Assembly (NCBI RefSeq): GCF_001191005.1
Contig: NZ_CP012201.1
Coordinates: 1,488,001 to 1,552,000 of the forward strand
Reading direction: 5' to 3'
Source: Massilia sp. NR 4-1
Lineage (GTDB): Bacteria > Pseudomonadota > Gammaproteobacteria > Burkholderiales > Burkholderiaceae_D
Length of the DNA: 64,000 bases
Position numbers and translations under genes: made by a program. Under the pieces are notes generated by a model. It saw nothing but the letters and a program-made list of their open reading frames with translations, made no database searches and was not told where the DNA came from. Positions 29,601 to 36,800 of this stretch are shown here, piece by piece (the stretch's first letter is position 1; each line of letters starts with the position of its first letter).

Positions 29601-30829
29601 TGCCGATAAGCGGCCTTGAGCAGCTCGGCCTGCGCCCGGGAGTTTGGCGCGGTCAGCGAGTTGGCGCGCCCGCCATGATTCTCTGCCGTACCGCGCACCA
29701 CGGCATAAATATGGTCGCCATCACGTTCGGCGGCCGACAGCTTTTTCAGCACCAGCATGCCGGCGCCTTCCGCCCGCACATAGCCGTTGGCCTGGTCCGA
29801 GAAAGTCTTGCAGCGGCCATCCTTGCACAGCATTCCCGCCTTGCTGAAACTGATATGCGCTTCCGGCGTGACGATGGTATTGACGCCGCCGACCACCGCC
29901 ATACCGGATTCACCGCCTTGGATCGCCAGCACGCCACGCCGTATGGCTACCAGAGAACTGGAGCATGCGGTTTCCACCGGTTCGCTGGGACCGTGCCAGT
30001 CGAACATATAGCTCAGGCGATTGGCACCGACCGACGGTACGCTGCCTGTCGATGTATACGCTTCGCCGCCCAGCCCCGCCTGATTCAACAGATTGCCGTA
30101 ACCGGTGGGGCCGGTGCCGATAAAGATGGCGGTATCGCTGCCCGCCAGCGAATGGCCGGTGTAGCCCGCATCTTCCAGCGCCTTCCAGACATGCATCATG
30201 CCGAGGCGCTGTTGCGGGTCCATCAGCTCCGCTTCCTTGGGTGAGATGCCGAAGAATTTGGGATCGAATTCGTCAACGCCATCGATAAAGCCGCCCCATT
30301 TGATATCGGTCTTGCTAACATCCCAGCGCCCAGGCGGAATCTCGCTGATGCAGTCCCTGCCCTCGGACAGATTGCGCCAGAATTCATGCATATCGCGCGC
30401 CATCGGGAACTGGCCGCTGATGCCGATAATTGCTACTGGTTCGACGCCGCCCTGCGGGCCGCTCGCGCCAAAAGCCAGGCCTTTCTTTGCGTAGCCGCCG
30501 CGACGGCGTGCGGGAGCGACGGCATGCGGTTCCGCCCGTGGGGTTGCTGTTGCCGCCATCTCCACGGCAGCCGAGAATTGTGGCGCCAATTGCAGCGCGT
30601 ATTCGCGCGCCAGATAACCGGACAGGCCATCCAGCGTGGGATGCTCGAAAAATACCGAGGGCGTGATTTCGATTTTCAGGCGCTGGCCGATGGTATTTGC
30701 CAGTTCGGTCAGGGCCACGGAATCGAAGCCATATTCGCTCAAGGTCGTATCACCGTCGATATCCTGTGCATTGACCTTCATTTGCGCGGAAACCCAGCTG
30801 ACCAGCAGTTTTTTTAGTTGTTCTTGCAC
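14690..30829 (-). CDS. Trans-AT PKS-NRPS hybrid synthetase with terminal thioesterase (5,379 aa)
   Basis: A protein of about 0.59 MDa completing the assembly line. Domains in order with approximate residues: ACP7 1-80; KS8 128-560; DH8 731-1012; ACP8 1037-1114; KS9 1177-1600 (non-elongating); PCP9 1797-1874; C10 1909-2344; A10 2370-2870; PCP10 2880-2949; C11 2985-3414; A11 3450-3947; PCP11 3957-4027; C12 4051-4477; A12 4514-5004; PCP12 5014-5081; TE 5104-5370. KS domains are followed by the LP(T/G)YPFAR linker of AT-less modules and no AT is present. Adenylation codes read Val, Ser, Ala. Translation starts at GTG 30829 with AAGGAG six bases upstream, overlapping the stop of the preceding PKS gene, so the two are translationally coupled. 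There are no epimerase, oxidase or methyltransferase domains in this protein. Confidence 0.93.
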   Translation of the reverse strand: MQEQLKKLLVSWVSAQMKVNAQDIDGDTTLSEYGFDSVALTELANTIGQRLKIEITPSVFFEHPTLDGLSGYLAREYALQLAPQFSAAVEMAATATPRAEPHAVAPARRRGGYAKKGLAFGASGPQGGVEPVAIIGISGQFPMARDMHEFWRNLSEGRDCISEIPPGRWDVSKTDIKWGGFIDGVDEFDPKFFGISPKEAELMDPQQRLGMMHVWKALEDAGYTGHSLAGSDTAIFIGTGPTGYGNLLNQAGLGGEAYTSTGSVPSVGANRLSYMFDWHGPSEPVETACSSSLVAIRRGVLAIQGGESGMAVVGGVNTIVTPEAHISFSKAGMLCKDGRCKTFSDQANGYVRAEGAGMLVLKKLSAAERDGDHIYAVVRGTAENHGGRANSLTAPNSRAQAELLKAAYRQAGIDPRTVSYIEAHGTGTALGDPVEVTALKSAFKELYADNGAGEALAHCGLGSVKSNIGHLELAAGVAGVIKVLLQMKHKALAKSLHCETLNPYIDLSGSPFYVVRQAAPWKALQDASGRDLPRRAGVSSFGFGGVNAHVVLEEYIAPTPAAQPSGPAMVVLSARNAERLQEQVQLLLDALSPGRIDPAMRLADLAYTLQAGREAMEERLALVANSLDDLRSRLAAYLRGDMNAVYRGQHKRGKDAIASFGEDEDLAQTIDAWLKKGKFDKVLELWVKGLAFDWNTLYQSGAKPRRVSLPGYPFARERYWVPEQAVQALPAAALHPLLHRNTSDFSAQRFSSRFSGKEFFLADHVVNGTQILPGVAQLEMAYGAAAAALHTSDGLTLRRINWARPVKVSEAGLDLHIALLPQNDGSIGFEIYSEAGNATLVHSQGEILQQAASGAGQRHDLAELRARCGKVRLDTEQCYAAFAAMGLQYGESFRGLSMLLAGQDIALAQIQLPSVAPAAGFVLHPALLDAALQATLGLQLSADGGTVGNGLFLPFALEGLEVCAPLVPVMWALVRRSAGSAAGDAVQKIDIDLCDEAGVVCLRFKQFSVRATDIPAARAVPAPRTAAAHPAQAAPDALREQSILQFKKLIGAAIKVPVADIDATVSFDQYGIDSILVMELTGALREVFGNDSNISTTIFFEYQSIEELVDHFLQTDTAALMRWTGQGAAPAPIPVAAQEAQQVPADEPQLTAKIANPRRFLAGAMPGPSQTAANTGPFDVAIIGLSGRYPQADDVNQFWQNLLAERNCISEIPAERWDSAKVYDARRNQPGKSYTKWAGLLNDVASFDHLFFNITPREAQMISPQERLFLQEAYASIEDAGYTPAGLCPSKKVGMFVGVTHEYYATGSRFWSIANRASYLFNFQGPSMAVDTACSSSLTAVHLAIESLRCGSSDVAVAGGVNLILAPGHMADLSELTLLSGGDKCRAFAADGDGFVDGEAVGALVLKPLQKAIADGDHIYGVIKGSAVNSGGKTNGFLVPGPNAQARLVQDALERAGVDARSVSYLEAQGTGSNLGDPIEIAGLSKAFRNWTDDKQFCAIGTAKSNVGHCESASGIVGISKVLMQMKHATLVPSLHATELNPQIDFAASPFVLQQAKAPWARPIVEIDGRQREYPRIAGVSSFGAGGSNAHVVIEEYIAPVRDSASAGPALVVLSARDEEGLLRQASRLLHAIAPERGDSVPELGDLAFTLQAGREAMEERLALIADSIDELRRKLQAFADGQSAPDGIYRGQAKRSPLAALADDEDMSHTVQAWIAKGKHGKLLDLWVKGFSFDWNCLYSADGLRKPRRISLPTYPFARHRFWTDVRYPEQPELAAALRTGKVPALADDSLAVAPASAGTPGEQAMLAVWRTFFGRPALQADENFFDLGGHSLLATQLVTQIGLDLGLELPVNAVFEAPTAAALHAWAAAHGPVKASPFVSLPPQAAAERTGAPAAARSVIPLAPRTAEIPLSFAQQRLWFLDQLGSHNPLYNVAGAVRMSGKLDQAALRHTLNTVVQRHEALRTTFVMADGKPVQAIAPQLDLELAITDLSGLPPSEREARAQWLLQDEAQTPFNLATGPLIRSGLLRLSAEEHILLVTIHHIVSDGWSMGVLVREVGALYAAHVQGRSSPLPPLPIQYADFAEWQRQWLSGAVLDRQLGYWRKRLADCPELLNLPTDRPRPAAATHVGASMPFSIPAELADKLRKLSRGKGCTLFMTLCAAFNVLLARYSGQNDVCIGTPIANRNHAGIEGLIGFFVNTLVLRTQVDLEQGFNALLDQVRKHTLEAYAHQDIPFEYLVETLQPKRHASYTPLFQVMLVLHNTPMGELVLPGLAMTQLESEGVSSKFDLSLVLREGEGGLQGYIEYATDLFDAATIARIGAHFIHLLQAIVANPESAVGGLPLLGEAERQQLIHGWNDGPRGNPAHASTISQLFEQRAERHPDSIALAFGDSSMSYGELNQRANQLAHQLRALGVGPDVLVGVCAERSLEMVVALLGVLKAGGAYLPLDPAYPAERLAHMLTDAQPAVLLAQDHLGSRLPASGTDIVSLNPQKTSLARYSTRNLEPAASAENLAYVIYTSGSTGKPKGVPVTHRNVLRLVIDASYCALNESDRVLQFAPLSFDAATFEIWGALLNGARLEVFPAAFESLDQLASVLERSAITTLWLTAAMFNQMVDHHAASLAKLRHVLAGGEALSMAHVKRFVQASAGQVRLSNGYGPTENTTFSCCHDISEAALRLGSIPIGRAISGTQAYVLDKNLEPAPVGVAGELYLAGDGLARGYLNRPDLTAEKFLPCPYADKTGARMYRSGDLVRRLADGSIEFLGRIDHQVKIRGFRIELGEVEAALAELPFVREAAVLAREDDDGGKRLVAYLVPHPGQAVPDLVDLRSVLLRALPEYMAPRHFVVLETLPLTPNGKTDRSALPAPDMSGNADRYIAPRTPNEEKMARIWAEVLQVEKVGVHDNFFDLGGHSLLATQLVLRVNAGFQTAATLHGVFAAPTVAELLAQILPEEAAPIQEVPEIAAATACPATANDAAPAPVGESHPLSFAQQRLWLVDQVGGSSALYNIPVAVRMSGKLDRAALQAALNDIVQRHDALRVCFDSIDGTPMQRILPQLDIVMEAADLRSLPAKEREARAQSLLMDEINQPFNLQTGPLIRARLVQKADQDYLLLMTMHHIVSDGWSMGILVREMGMLYAAHAYGAPASLPPLPMRYVDFSQWQRQWLSGEVLERQLNYWKRQLADSPTLLTLPTDRPRPAAQSHAGAAQSYAIPARLLARLHTLSRQTQSTLFMTLSAAFNVLLARYANQSDICIGTPIANRNNAEIEGLIGFFVNTLVLRTQVDLKQDFNSLLKQVRDNTLDAYSHQDVPFEQLVEAVQPERHASYAPLFQVMLVLQNAPMGKLELPGLELERMPNQGMTAKFDLTLALSEEKNGLSGYFEYATDLFDAATIERMGEHLTHLLEAIVANPACPVGLLPMLADAERHMLLRGFNDTATVYPDIQGDTQTLHQLFEAQVARTPHQQAVLYEGRSLTYAELNARANQLARYLRQLGVGPDSLVGLCTERSLEMIVGLYGIHKAGGAYVPLEPSYPQDRLATIAEDAAVKAILTQQHLLENVPAVPGIPVFCLDSEAAQLDAYDSSNPENFTQPNNLAYVIYTSGSTGKPKGVGIDQRGIVNRLKWMQAEYLLTPADRIMQKTPFSFDVSVWEFFWPLIEGATLVVAKPGGHQDVMYLAWLIDAERITTMHFVPPMLEVFLNEAEGDCGSTLRQVMCSGQALPMDLQQRFFSQWQHVALHNLYGPTEASVDVTYWQCHAQSPLSCVPIGKPIANIQIHILDAEFSPVPVGVVGNLYIAGIGLARGYVNRPDLTAQTFIPNPFSAEPGARMYLSGDLARYLPDGNIEYLGRSDHQVKIRGLRIELGEIESAIAAQEAVRDTVVLARPDERGIPRLVAYLVAHGGQALPDDAALRAVLLQSLPDYMVPDYFVPLDLMPLTSNGKVDRKALPAPDMSREEAVYVAPRNRREETMAAIWSDILSLEKISVEDDFFALGGHSLLATQLMSRIKKTFQVELPLRELFDAPTIALLCAKLPADEEEEACAVAAEAAVVQPALPLSFAQQRLWFLNEFDPGSASYNLPSVMRISGMLDAAALERALNEIVRRHEALRTSFRMEDGAPVQVIAPQLHLPLPLTDLSTLPASERQARVHWLTQDEAQTPFNLETGPVMRSSLLRLAPQEHLLLLTMHHIASDGWSLGVLTREMGMLYAAFAQGQPSPLPELPIQYAEFTRRQRDWLSGEVLERQLAYWTRQLDGIPGMLQLPTDRPRPPLPSHRGAELPLAFPPELSARLRAFSLQKQSTLFMVLCSAFNVLLARYAGQNDICIGTPIANRNRDDVEGLIGCFVNTLVLRTQVQLGQSFSALLEQVKQNTLDAYANQDIPFEQLVERLQPERNPSYSPMFQVLLVLQNTPSGALELPGFRIEPVPPESGTAKFDLTLSLAEGKNGLHGNLEYAAELFDAATIERMGRHFIRLLQAIVTDPDRPLGDLPLMREDELHRMLRQWNETDLSSLSAASAQTMHQLVEAQVARAPQRVALMHEGRAVSYAELNGQANRLAHYLRSQGVGPDDLVGVCVNRSADMVVCLLAVLKAGGAYVPLDPAYPAERVATMLGDAQPKVLLTQESLLANLPVLAGITVFCIDSQQQQLAGHSDENPVNRTLGQHLAYVIYTSGSTGRPKGVAIQHRNAAVFIHWAIAQFDAAWLDKMLASTSICFDLSIFEIFVPLSMGGSVWVVQNILDFAERTAEFPVTLVNSVPSAMAEVARSSTLPASVKVVNLAGEALPNALAQALYQQEPVQRLFNLYGPSEDTTYSTCALVERGGDTAISIGKPIANTQTYIVDARLNPVPLGAAGELCIAGDGLARGYLHQPGLTADKFIPNPFGKTRGSRMYRTGDLVRYRADGMLEYLGRIDHQVKIRGFRIELGEIETALQAMACEAVVLAREDNAGDKRLVAYLAAGEGKTVPDAELLRAGLLRTLPEYMVPSHFVTLDRMPLNPNGKIDRKALPAPDMTRVSAAYVEPRSAMEKQLGAIWQDVLKVEKVGATDDFFALGGHSLLAVHLISAIRRKLDAEIAVRDLFVHPSLQALAAFLDTHKRAGRHPNLVPIRPGGSQAPLFLIHPVGGEVQYAYDLAGHLDASLPVYGLAASGWAQGETPHASIQAMASAYLEAIRQVQPSGPYSLAGWSLGGMVAYEIAQRLNAAGEDVRFVGMIDSGSSPNLRGTMKLGANGDFDQTCALLQWVRDLHPGLDISQQPALAELLELGRHNELDAMIALCKREQVLDSRLDDDFVRRTVAVYQAGGQAALDYEAPAPAGTVHLFSAERPPEMDATLGWRKLLGSRLQNIAIGGSHASIVKPPHIEKLGKAISAALNSAAPAASMSESRVA
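14720..15520 (-). other. Type I thioesterase domain
   Basis: The C-terminal release domain. It begins near FLIHPVGGEVQ, carries the nucleophile in GWSLGG (about 15280-15300), an Asp in GMIDSGS and a His in GGSHAS (about 14800). All triad residues are present, so hydrolysis or macrocyclisation is possible. Confidence 0.88.
15590..18680 (-). other. NRPS module 12: C-A(Ala)-PCP
   Basis: The condensation motif is HHIASDGWS and the adenylation core is YTSGSTGRPKG. Reading the ten specificity positions by alignment to GrsA gives D-L-F-N-N-A-L-T-Y-(K), a code I associate with alanine (glycine is less likely). The carrier is LGGHSLL. The C domain looks like the LCL type, so no D-residue is expected upstream. 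Confidence 0.8.
18750..21875 (-). other. NRPS module 11: C-A(Ser)-PCP
   Basis: HHIVSDGWS and YTSGSTGKPKG are intact. The specificity residues read D-V-W-H-M-S-L-V-D-(K), almost identical to the serine code of EntF (DVWHFSLVDK). The carrier is LGGHSLL. Serine supplies a side-chain hydroxyl that could be used in cyclisation. Confidence 0.87.
21985..25105 (-). other. NRPS module 10: C-A(Val)-PCP
   Basis: This is the first amino-acid module. It condenses the polyketide acyl chain from PCP9 with its amino acid. HHIVSDGWS and YTSGSTGKPKG are intact. The specificity residues read D-A-F-W-L-G-G-T-F-(K), matching the valine code DAFWIGGTFK at nine of ten positions. The carrier is LGGHSLL. Confidence 0.85.
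25210..27300 (-). other. PKS module 9: KS0-PCP, non-elongating interface to the NRPS
   Basis: The KS has the active Cys (DTACSSS) and the second His (KSNVGHCES). The first catalytic His is replaced by Gln: EAQGTGS in place of EAHGTGT, codon 26423-26425, Q1469. It should load the chain but not decarboxylate malonyl, and so pass it on unchanged. The following carrier is of NRPS type (FFDLGGHSLL), the usual partner for a C domain. Confidence 0.85.
27490..30447 (-). other. PKS module 8: KS-DH-ACP without KR
   Basis: The KS is complete (ETACSSS, EAHGTGT, KSNIGHLE) and of the same GISGQFPM subtype as KS4. The DH has DHVVNGTQILPG and HPALLDAALQ, so both catalytic residues are present. The DH runs almost directly into ACP8 (DQYGIDSIL) with no room for a ketoreductase. 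Either the beta-keto group is kept, or reduction is supplied by another module or protein. Confidence 0.85.
30590..30829 (-). other. N-terminal ACP of split module 7
   Basis: EYGFDSVALTEL marks the carrier. It starts within 30 residues of the GTG start, and the previous protein ends after a KR without any carrier, so this ACP completes module 7 in trans. Confidence 0.85.
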
Positions 30830-30835
30830 AGTTAT

Positions 30836-30841
30836 CTCCTT
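30836..30841 (-). promoter_or_regulatory. Ribosome binding site for the GTG start of the PKS-NRPS
   Basis: AAGGAG on the minus strand lies six bases from GTG 30829 and shares its first base with the TAA stop of the upstream PKS gene. It decides the GTG start and implies coupled translation of the two megasynthases. Confidence 0.8.
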
Positions 30842-33800
30842 TAATTCGGATCGGCAGCCGCAATTGCTGCGATCTGGCTGTTCGACGAAATCACTTCCGT
30901 ATCCGCCATTCCCAAAACGGTTTTCCGCAAGAGGATGCCATCCCCGGCCAGTACCAGCACCTGTTCAAGTCCGCTCGCCAGCGCTTGATGCAAGGCCTGC
31001 AGTCCTTGTTCCGTCTCCAGCGGCCGCATGCCGAAGTTCTTCAGCATGGCCTCGCGCTGGCGCGCATCGACCTGCATGCCACCCTGCTCCCACAAGGGCC
31101 AGTTGAGCGACAGGGTGCAGCCATGGCGCTGCCCCAGCGCTGCCAGCGCCGAACGGGAATGGGCAAAGGCATCCATAAAGGCATTGGCCGCCGCATAGTC
31201 GGCCTGCCCCACATTGCCCAGCGCTCCCGCCAGCGAGGAAAAACAGATGAAGCAATCCAGCTGGATGTCGCGGCTGGCCTGGTCCAGATTGATCGTCCCC
31301 GCGACTTTGGCGCTCAGCACCTCATGCAGCTGCTCCGGCGTTTTACGGGCGAGCAGAGCATCGCGCACCGTGCCGGCACTGTGAATGATGCCGTCCAGGC
31401 TTTCAAATTCCTCGGGAATCTGCTGCACCAGCAGCGTGACCGCATCGGCATCCGCCACGTCAAGCTGGCGGTAATGAACGACAGCGCCCAGCGCTTCCAG
31501 TTCGCGCATGGCCTGTTGCAGCGGCGTCTGCAAGGCCGAACGGCCGGTCAGTATCAATACAGGATGCTGTGCCTGGCGGGCGATATCCCGGGCCACGATC
31601 AGACCCAGGCCACCTGCACCGCCGGTAATCAGATAGACGCCATGCGGTTTCCAGAAGGCGGGCGTATTACTCTGCTGACGCAGCTCCCGCCATGTACGCA
31701 CTTGCGGCTGGCCCTTCGTATAGCGCAATTCGGCAACGCCCCGGCGGCGGCCATCGGCCAGTGCCGACAAAGCTTCACCCGCTTCATCTGCACGGATGGT
31801 TTGCCAGGTCATGCGCGGGTTTTCCAGCCGGGCGCTGCGCAGCATGCCTTCCAATCCGCAAAGGGTGTGGGCGTCGGCACGCGCCGGCAGCAGCAGCTGG
31901 ATCAGCTGCGGGCCGGGTTGGCGCTGGAGCTGCTGCAGTTCCTCCAGCAAGGTGCCGGCCGCCGCCGCGTAATCTCCGGTCTGCGCCACAAAACGCGCAG
32001 CGAGATGCGGCTGAAGTTCGCCAATATCGATGCCGCCCGTGCCGCAGGAAAGCACCACATGACGGGCAAAGTCCGGCGCACTGCCGCCCACCGGCGGCGG
32101 CATACGCCATTCGGGTGCGAGGAGCAGGGTTTCGGCCTGGCCATTTGGTCCCGCAATCTCCACCTGCGGCTTTTTCTCCGCTGGAGCTGAATCGGGATCG
32201 CCGGCCAAGGCACGCAGAGAGAACTGGCGCAAGCTCGCCAGCACGGCACCGGACTCGGAGCATAGATCGATGTCCAGCTTCTGCACCGCATCGCGCGCGC
32301 TGCTGCCGGGCGAGAAACGCAGCAACGCCCACATTTCAGTTTCGCAGGGAGCGAATACTTCCAGCGAGCCGAGGGCAAACGGCAGCATCAGGCGCATGGC
32401 CTGCCCGCCGCCCGCTTGCAGCTGCATCCCGACCGATGCCTGCAAGGCCGCATCGAGCAGGCTTGGATGCAGGACGTAGGCTGCCGACGTCTCCGCAAGC
32501 AACTGCGGCAGTGAGATATGCGCCATGACCTGCTGCTCACCGATCAACAGTTCCTTCAGTGCCTGGAAGGATGGGCCATAATGCAGACCGGCCTGTTCGA
32601 AGATTGCGTAGCAGTCCTTGCCACCCACCTGCATTCCACCGCACTGCTGGCGCAGCGCCGCCAGATCGTGGCTTGGCGCCGGGGCGCTGGCGTCCTGGCG
32701 GCTGGCCACCACCTTGCCTTGGCTGAATACGGCATCGGCGTCGTCGAAGATTTCGTAGCTGACCGAACCATCGTCCTCGGGACTCAGGGCGATATGAATT
32801 TCCAGCCCCGCCGCATCCACGGTAATTGGCCGCGTCCAGACGATATTCCTGAGCACCAGACCACCGTTCATGCGCAGTCCTTCGCAAGCGGCCCGATACG
32901 CCATCTCAAGCTGTGCTGCGCCCGGCAGCACGCTGGCGCCTTCGACCTTATGATCCTTCAGGAAGAATTCGTCGCCGCTCAAGCGGGTGCTGAACTGAAG
33001 GCCAAAGATGTCCGAAGTATTCCGGTGCAGCAGTGGATGCAGTACCGCACTGGCGGCGGCCTGCCTTGGCGCGCCGGCAGGAACCCAGTAGCGCTGCTTG
33101 GCGAAAGGATAAGTCGGCAAACTGATACGGGATGGACGGCGGCTTGCCAGTTGCCCCCTATCGTATAGACGCTCCCAGTCCAGAGCCAGGCCTTTCACCC
33201 ACAGATCGAGCACCTTGCCGCTCTTGCCTTTGGCGAGCCAGCCGTCGATCATCAAGGCCAGTTCTTCGTCATCGCTCAGCGCCGCATAGGCCTCCTTATT
33301 GCGTTTGGCCTGGCCGCGATAAACCTCGCCGAACAGGCTTTCCCCACCGATAAAGGAGCGCAGCTTCACGCGCAGGTCGTCCAGTGAGCCGGTGGCAAAA
33401 GCCAGGCGTTCTTCCATCGCCTCGCGGCCCACCTGCAGGGTGTAGGCAAGCTCCGCGAGCGCCAGACGTTGATCCCCTTCGATTGCCGCCAGCAGTTGCA
33501 CCGCCTGTTCTTTCAATCGCTCCTCATTGCGCGCGGAAAGAACGACCAGGGCCGGGCCATTGAGCATCACGGCTTGCGCATCCTCGCTGCGGTATTCCTC
33601 GATGACCACATGGGCATTGGAACCGCCGGCACCAAAGGATGAGATGCCCGCGCGGCGCGGCAATTCGCGCTGCGCGCCGCCATCCGCAGCCACGGCACGC
33701 GGCCAATTTGCCAGTTCCTGCTGAACGATGAAGGGCGTGTCCGCGAAATCGATGTTCGGATTCAGCGTATTGGAATGCAGGCTTGGCGCCAGCTGGCCGT

Positions 33801-36800
33801 GTTTCATCTGCAGCAGCACTTTCGTGATGCCCGCGATGCCCGCCGCGCTTTCGCAATGCCCGATATTCGACTTGGCAGAGCCGATGGCGCAGAACTGCTT
33901 CTCGGCGGTCCAGCCGGCGAAGGCCTTGGACAAGCCGGCAATCTCAATCGGATCGCCCAGGCTGGTGCCCGTGCCGTGCGCTTCGATATAGCTGATGCTG
34001 CGCGCATCCACACGTGCTTCGCGCAATGCACGCTCGATCACATCGGCCTGCGCGTTCGGATTCGGCACGGTATAGCCATTGGTCTTCCCGCCATGATTGA
34101 CCGCCGAACCCTTGATCACGCCGTAAATATGGTCGCCATCGGCAATGGCCTGGGCCTTGGACTTCAGCAGCAGCGCGCCTACGCCCTCTCCTGGCACATA
34201 ACCCTCTCCGCCCTCGCCGAAACTTTCGCAGCGGCCCTTGGCCGAAATGAACTTGCCCTGGGCCAGCGCCAGGTATTTGTTCGGGTGGATCGAGACATTG
34301 ACACCGCCCGCCACCGCAACCGCGCAGTCGCCGCGCTGCAGGCTTTGCACCGCCAGATGAATGGCCGTCAGCGACGAGGAACACATGGTGTCGAGCGCCA
34401 TGCTGGGGCCATTGAAGTTGCAGAAATAGGAAACGCGGTTGGCAATCGAGGCCGAACTGCTGGACAACGCGACCTGCCGTCCCAGCGCCTGTTCCTGCGC
34501 CCCATAAAGCTGGTATTCGCCATACATCACGCCCACGAATACACCCGCGTTGCCGTTTTTCCCAGCCACGGTTTCACGGGTGTAGCCGGCGTCTTCCAGC
34601 GCGGCATGCACGCATTCGAGGAATAGCCGCTCCTGCGGATCCATCAACTCGGCTTCGCGTGGCGAGATATTGAAGAACAGCGGATCAAAGTGGTCGACGC
34701 CATCGATAAAGCCGCCCCACTTGCTGTAAGTCTTGCCGCTGGCATTGCGGTCCGGGTCGAAATACAGTTTGTAGTCCCAGCGATCGGATGGAATCTCGCC
34801 GATGCAGTCTTTGCCCTGGCTCAGATTCGCCCAGAACTCCTGCACATTGGCGGCTTTGGGATAACGGCCCGCCAGTCCGATAATGGCTATTTCGCTTGCC
34901 TCGGACGTGGTATGGCGCGCCGGGAAGCGCGGCTTGCGCGGTTTCGCCACAGGCATCGAGAGGCCAGCAGTGGATGGCACCGCCAGCATCGACGGTATGG
35001 CATGCTGTTCGCCAAGCAGCTCCGTCAGCGCCGCATGATGGCTGCGCAGGAAGTAAGCGGTCAGGCTGGCGATGGTCTGATACTCATAGAACAGCGTCTT
35101 GGGCAGGCTGCCGAAAGTCTTTTCCAGCGTACGCGTCAGCTCAATCACAAGAACGGAATCAATGCCATAGGACTCCATCTGAGCCTGCGGGTCGATGCGC
35201 TGGGCCGGCAGTTTGAGCGCGGCAGACAGCAGATGCACGAGATAACGTGTAGCTTTCTCCTGCAGATTTTCCGCAAGCTGCATGGCCGGCGCCGCAGACG
35301 GGGGCGAGGCCACAGCAGCTGCCGGAGCTTCGCTTACGGCACCACGCAACAGCGTCTCCTTGACGCGCGCCACATCGCCTTCCACTACCAGGACCTGGGC
35401 ATCATCGCTGGCCAGCGCTTTCGACAGCGCCATGCGGCCGTTGGCGGTGCTCAGTGGTGCCATGCCGGTTTTCTCCTTCAGGTACTGGCGCGTTGTGGCG
35501 TCCAGCTGCATGCCCCCCTCTTCCCATAACGGCCAGTTCAGCGACAACGTGCGGCCATGGCGTTCACCTTTCAGCACCTGCTCGTTGCGACGCTGCGCAA
35601 AGGCATCCATGAAAGCGTTCGCGGCGGCATAGTCGGCCTGGCCGACATTGCCCAGCGCTCCCGAAATGGACGAGAACAGAATCATGCAATCCAGCGCAAT
35701 GGCGCTGCTGGCGCGGTCCAGGTTAATGGTGCCCGCCACCTTGGCATGCAGTACTTCACGCAATTGCTCCGGTGTTTTACGGATCAGCAGACTGTCGCGC
35801 GTCACTCCAGCGCTATGGATAATGCCTGTCAGACGGCCTTGCTGCTGTTGGATATCGTCTATCAGCTGCTGCACGTCGCTTGCATTTCCGACATCCGCCT
35901 GGCGGTAGTCGACCACGGCACCCAGCGCCTCCAGTTCCCGTTTGGCGGCGAGAACTGCTTCATTTGGCTGCGAACGGCCGGTCAGAATCAATGTGCTGTT
36001 GCGGGCTGACGCCGCGATATCGCGGGCAAAGATCAGGCCCAGGCCACCAGCGCCGCCGGTAATCAGATAAACGCCATGGTCCTTCCAGGATGCAGTGCGA
36101 TGCGCATCCAGCTCCACCCACTCCTGAACCATGCGTTTTCCGCCGCGGTAGCGTACATGCTGCGCACCGCCGTCCACATTTCCAAGCAAAGCCTGCTGCC
36201 AGTCCTGACCTGCCTCCACCTCGATCAGTTGGACATTGATGCGCGGATTCTCCAGCTGTGCGCTGCGCAGCATGCCCACCAGCCCAAGCATGGCCTGGTT
36301 TTCACCGGAGGTAGCCAACACGATCTGAACCAGCGAGTACGCAGTTTCAGCATTCAACGCCTGTAGATGCTGCAGCAACTCTTGCGCCGCTTTGCCAAAG
36401 GCCTCGGCCAGATCTCCGCCGCCGCCAATGAGGTGGAAGTCTGTGGATGGCAACTGCTGCTGTGCCGCCGCCATTTCTTCCTGAGCGATGCCGCACAAAA
36501 GAACCAGGCGGCGGGAGAACGCAATCTCCGCAGCGGCCGGCACAGCTGCCTGCAGCCGCCATTCGGGACGCAGAAGCAGAACCGATGCTGCGTCTTCCGC
36601 CTGGGCGGACAAGGGCTGGAAGGACGCCCCGGGAACGGCGCGCAGTTCCAGCTGTCCGAATCGCAGACAAACCTTGCCGGATTGGTCGCACAGATCAATC
36701 TCCAAATGCTGCACTGGATCGTCTGCCTTGCCGCCGGTACGGCGCACCACGGCCCACATACTGCTGGAACATGGCGCGAAAATATCCAGCGAGCCAAGCG

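Noticed and set aside
14690..30829. Epimerase or dual E/C domains giving D-amino acids
   Set aside because: No E domain lies between A-PCP and the next C, and the C domains start SFAQQRLW with HHI(V/A)SDGWS, typical of LCL domains.
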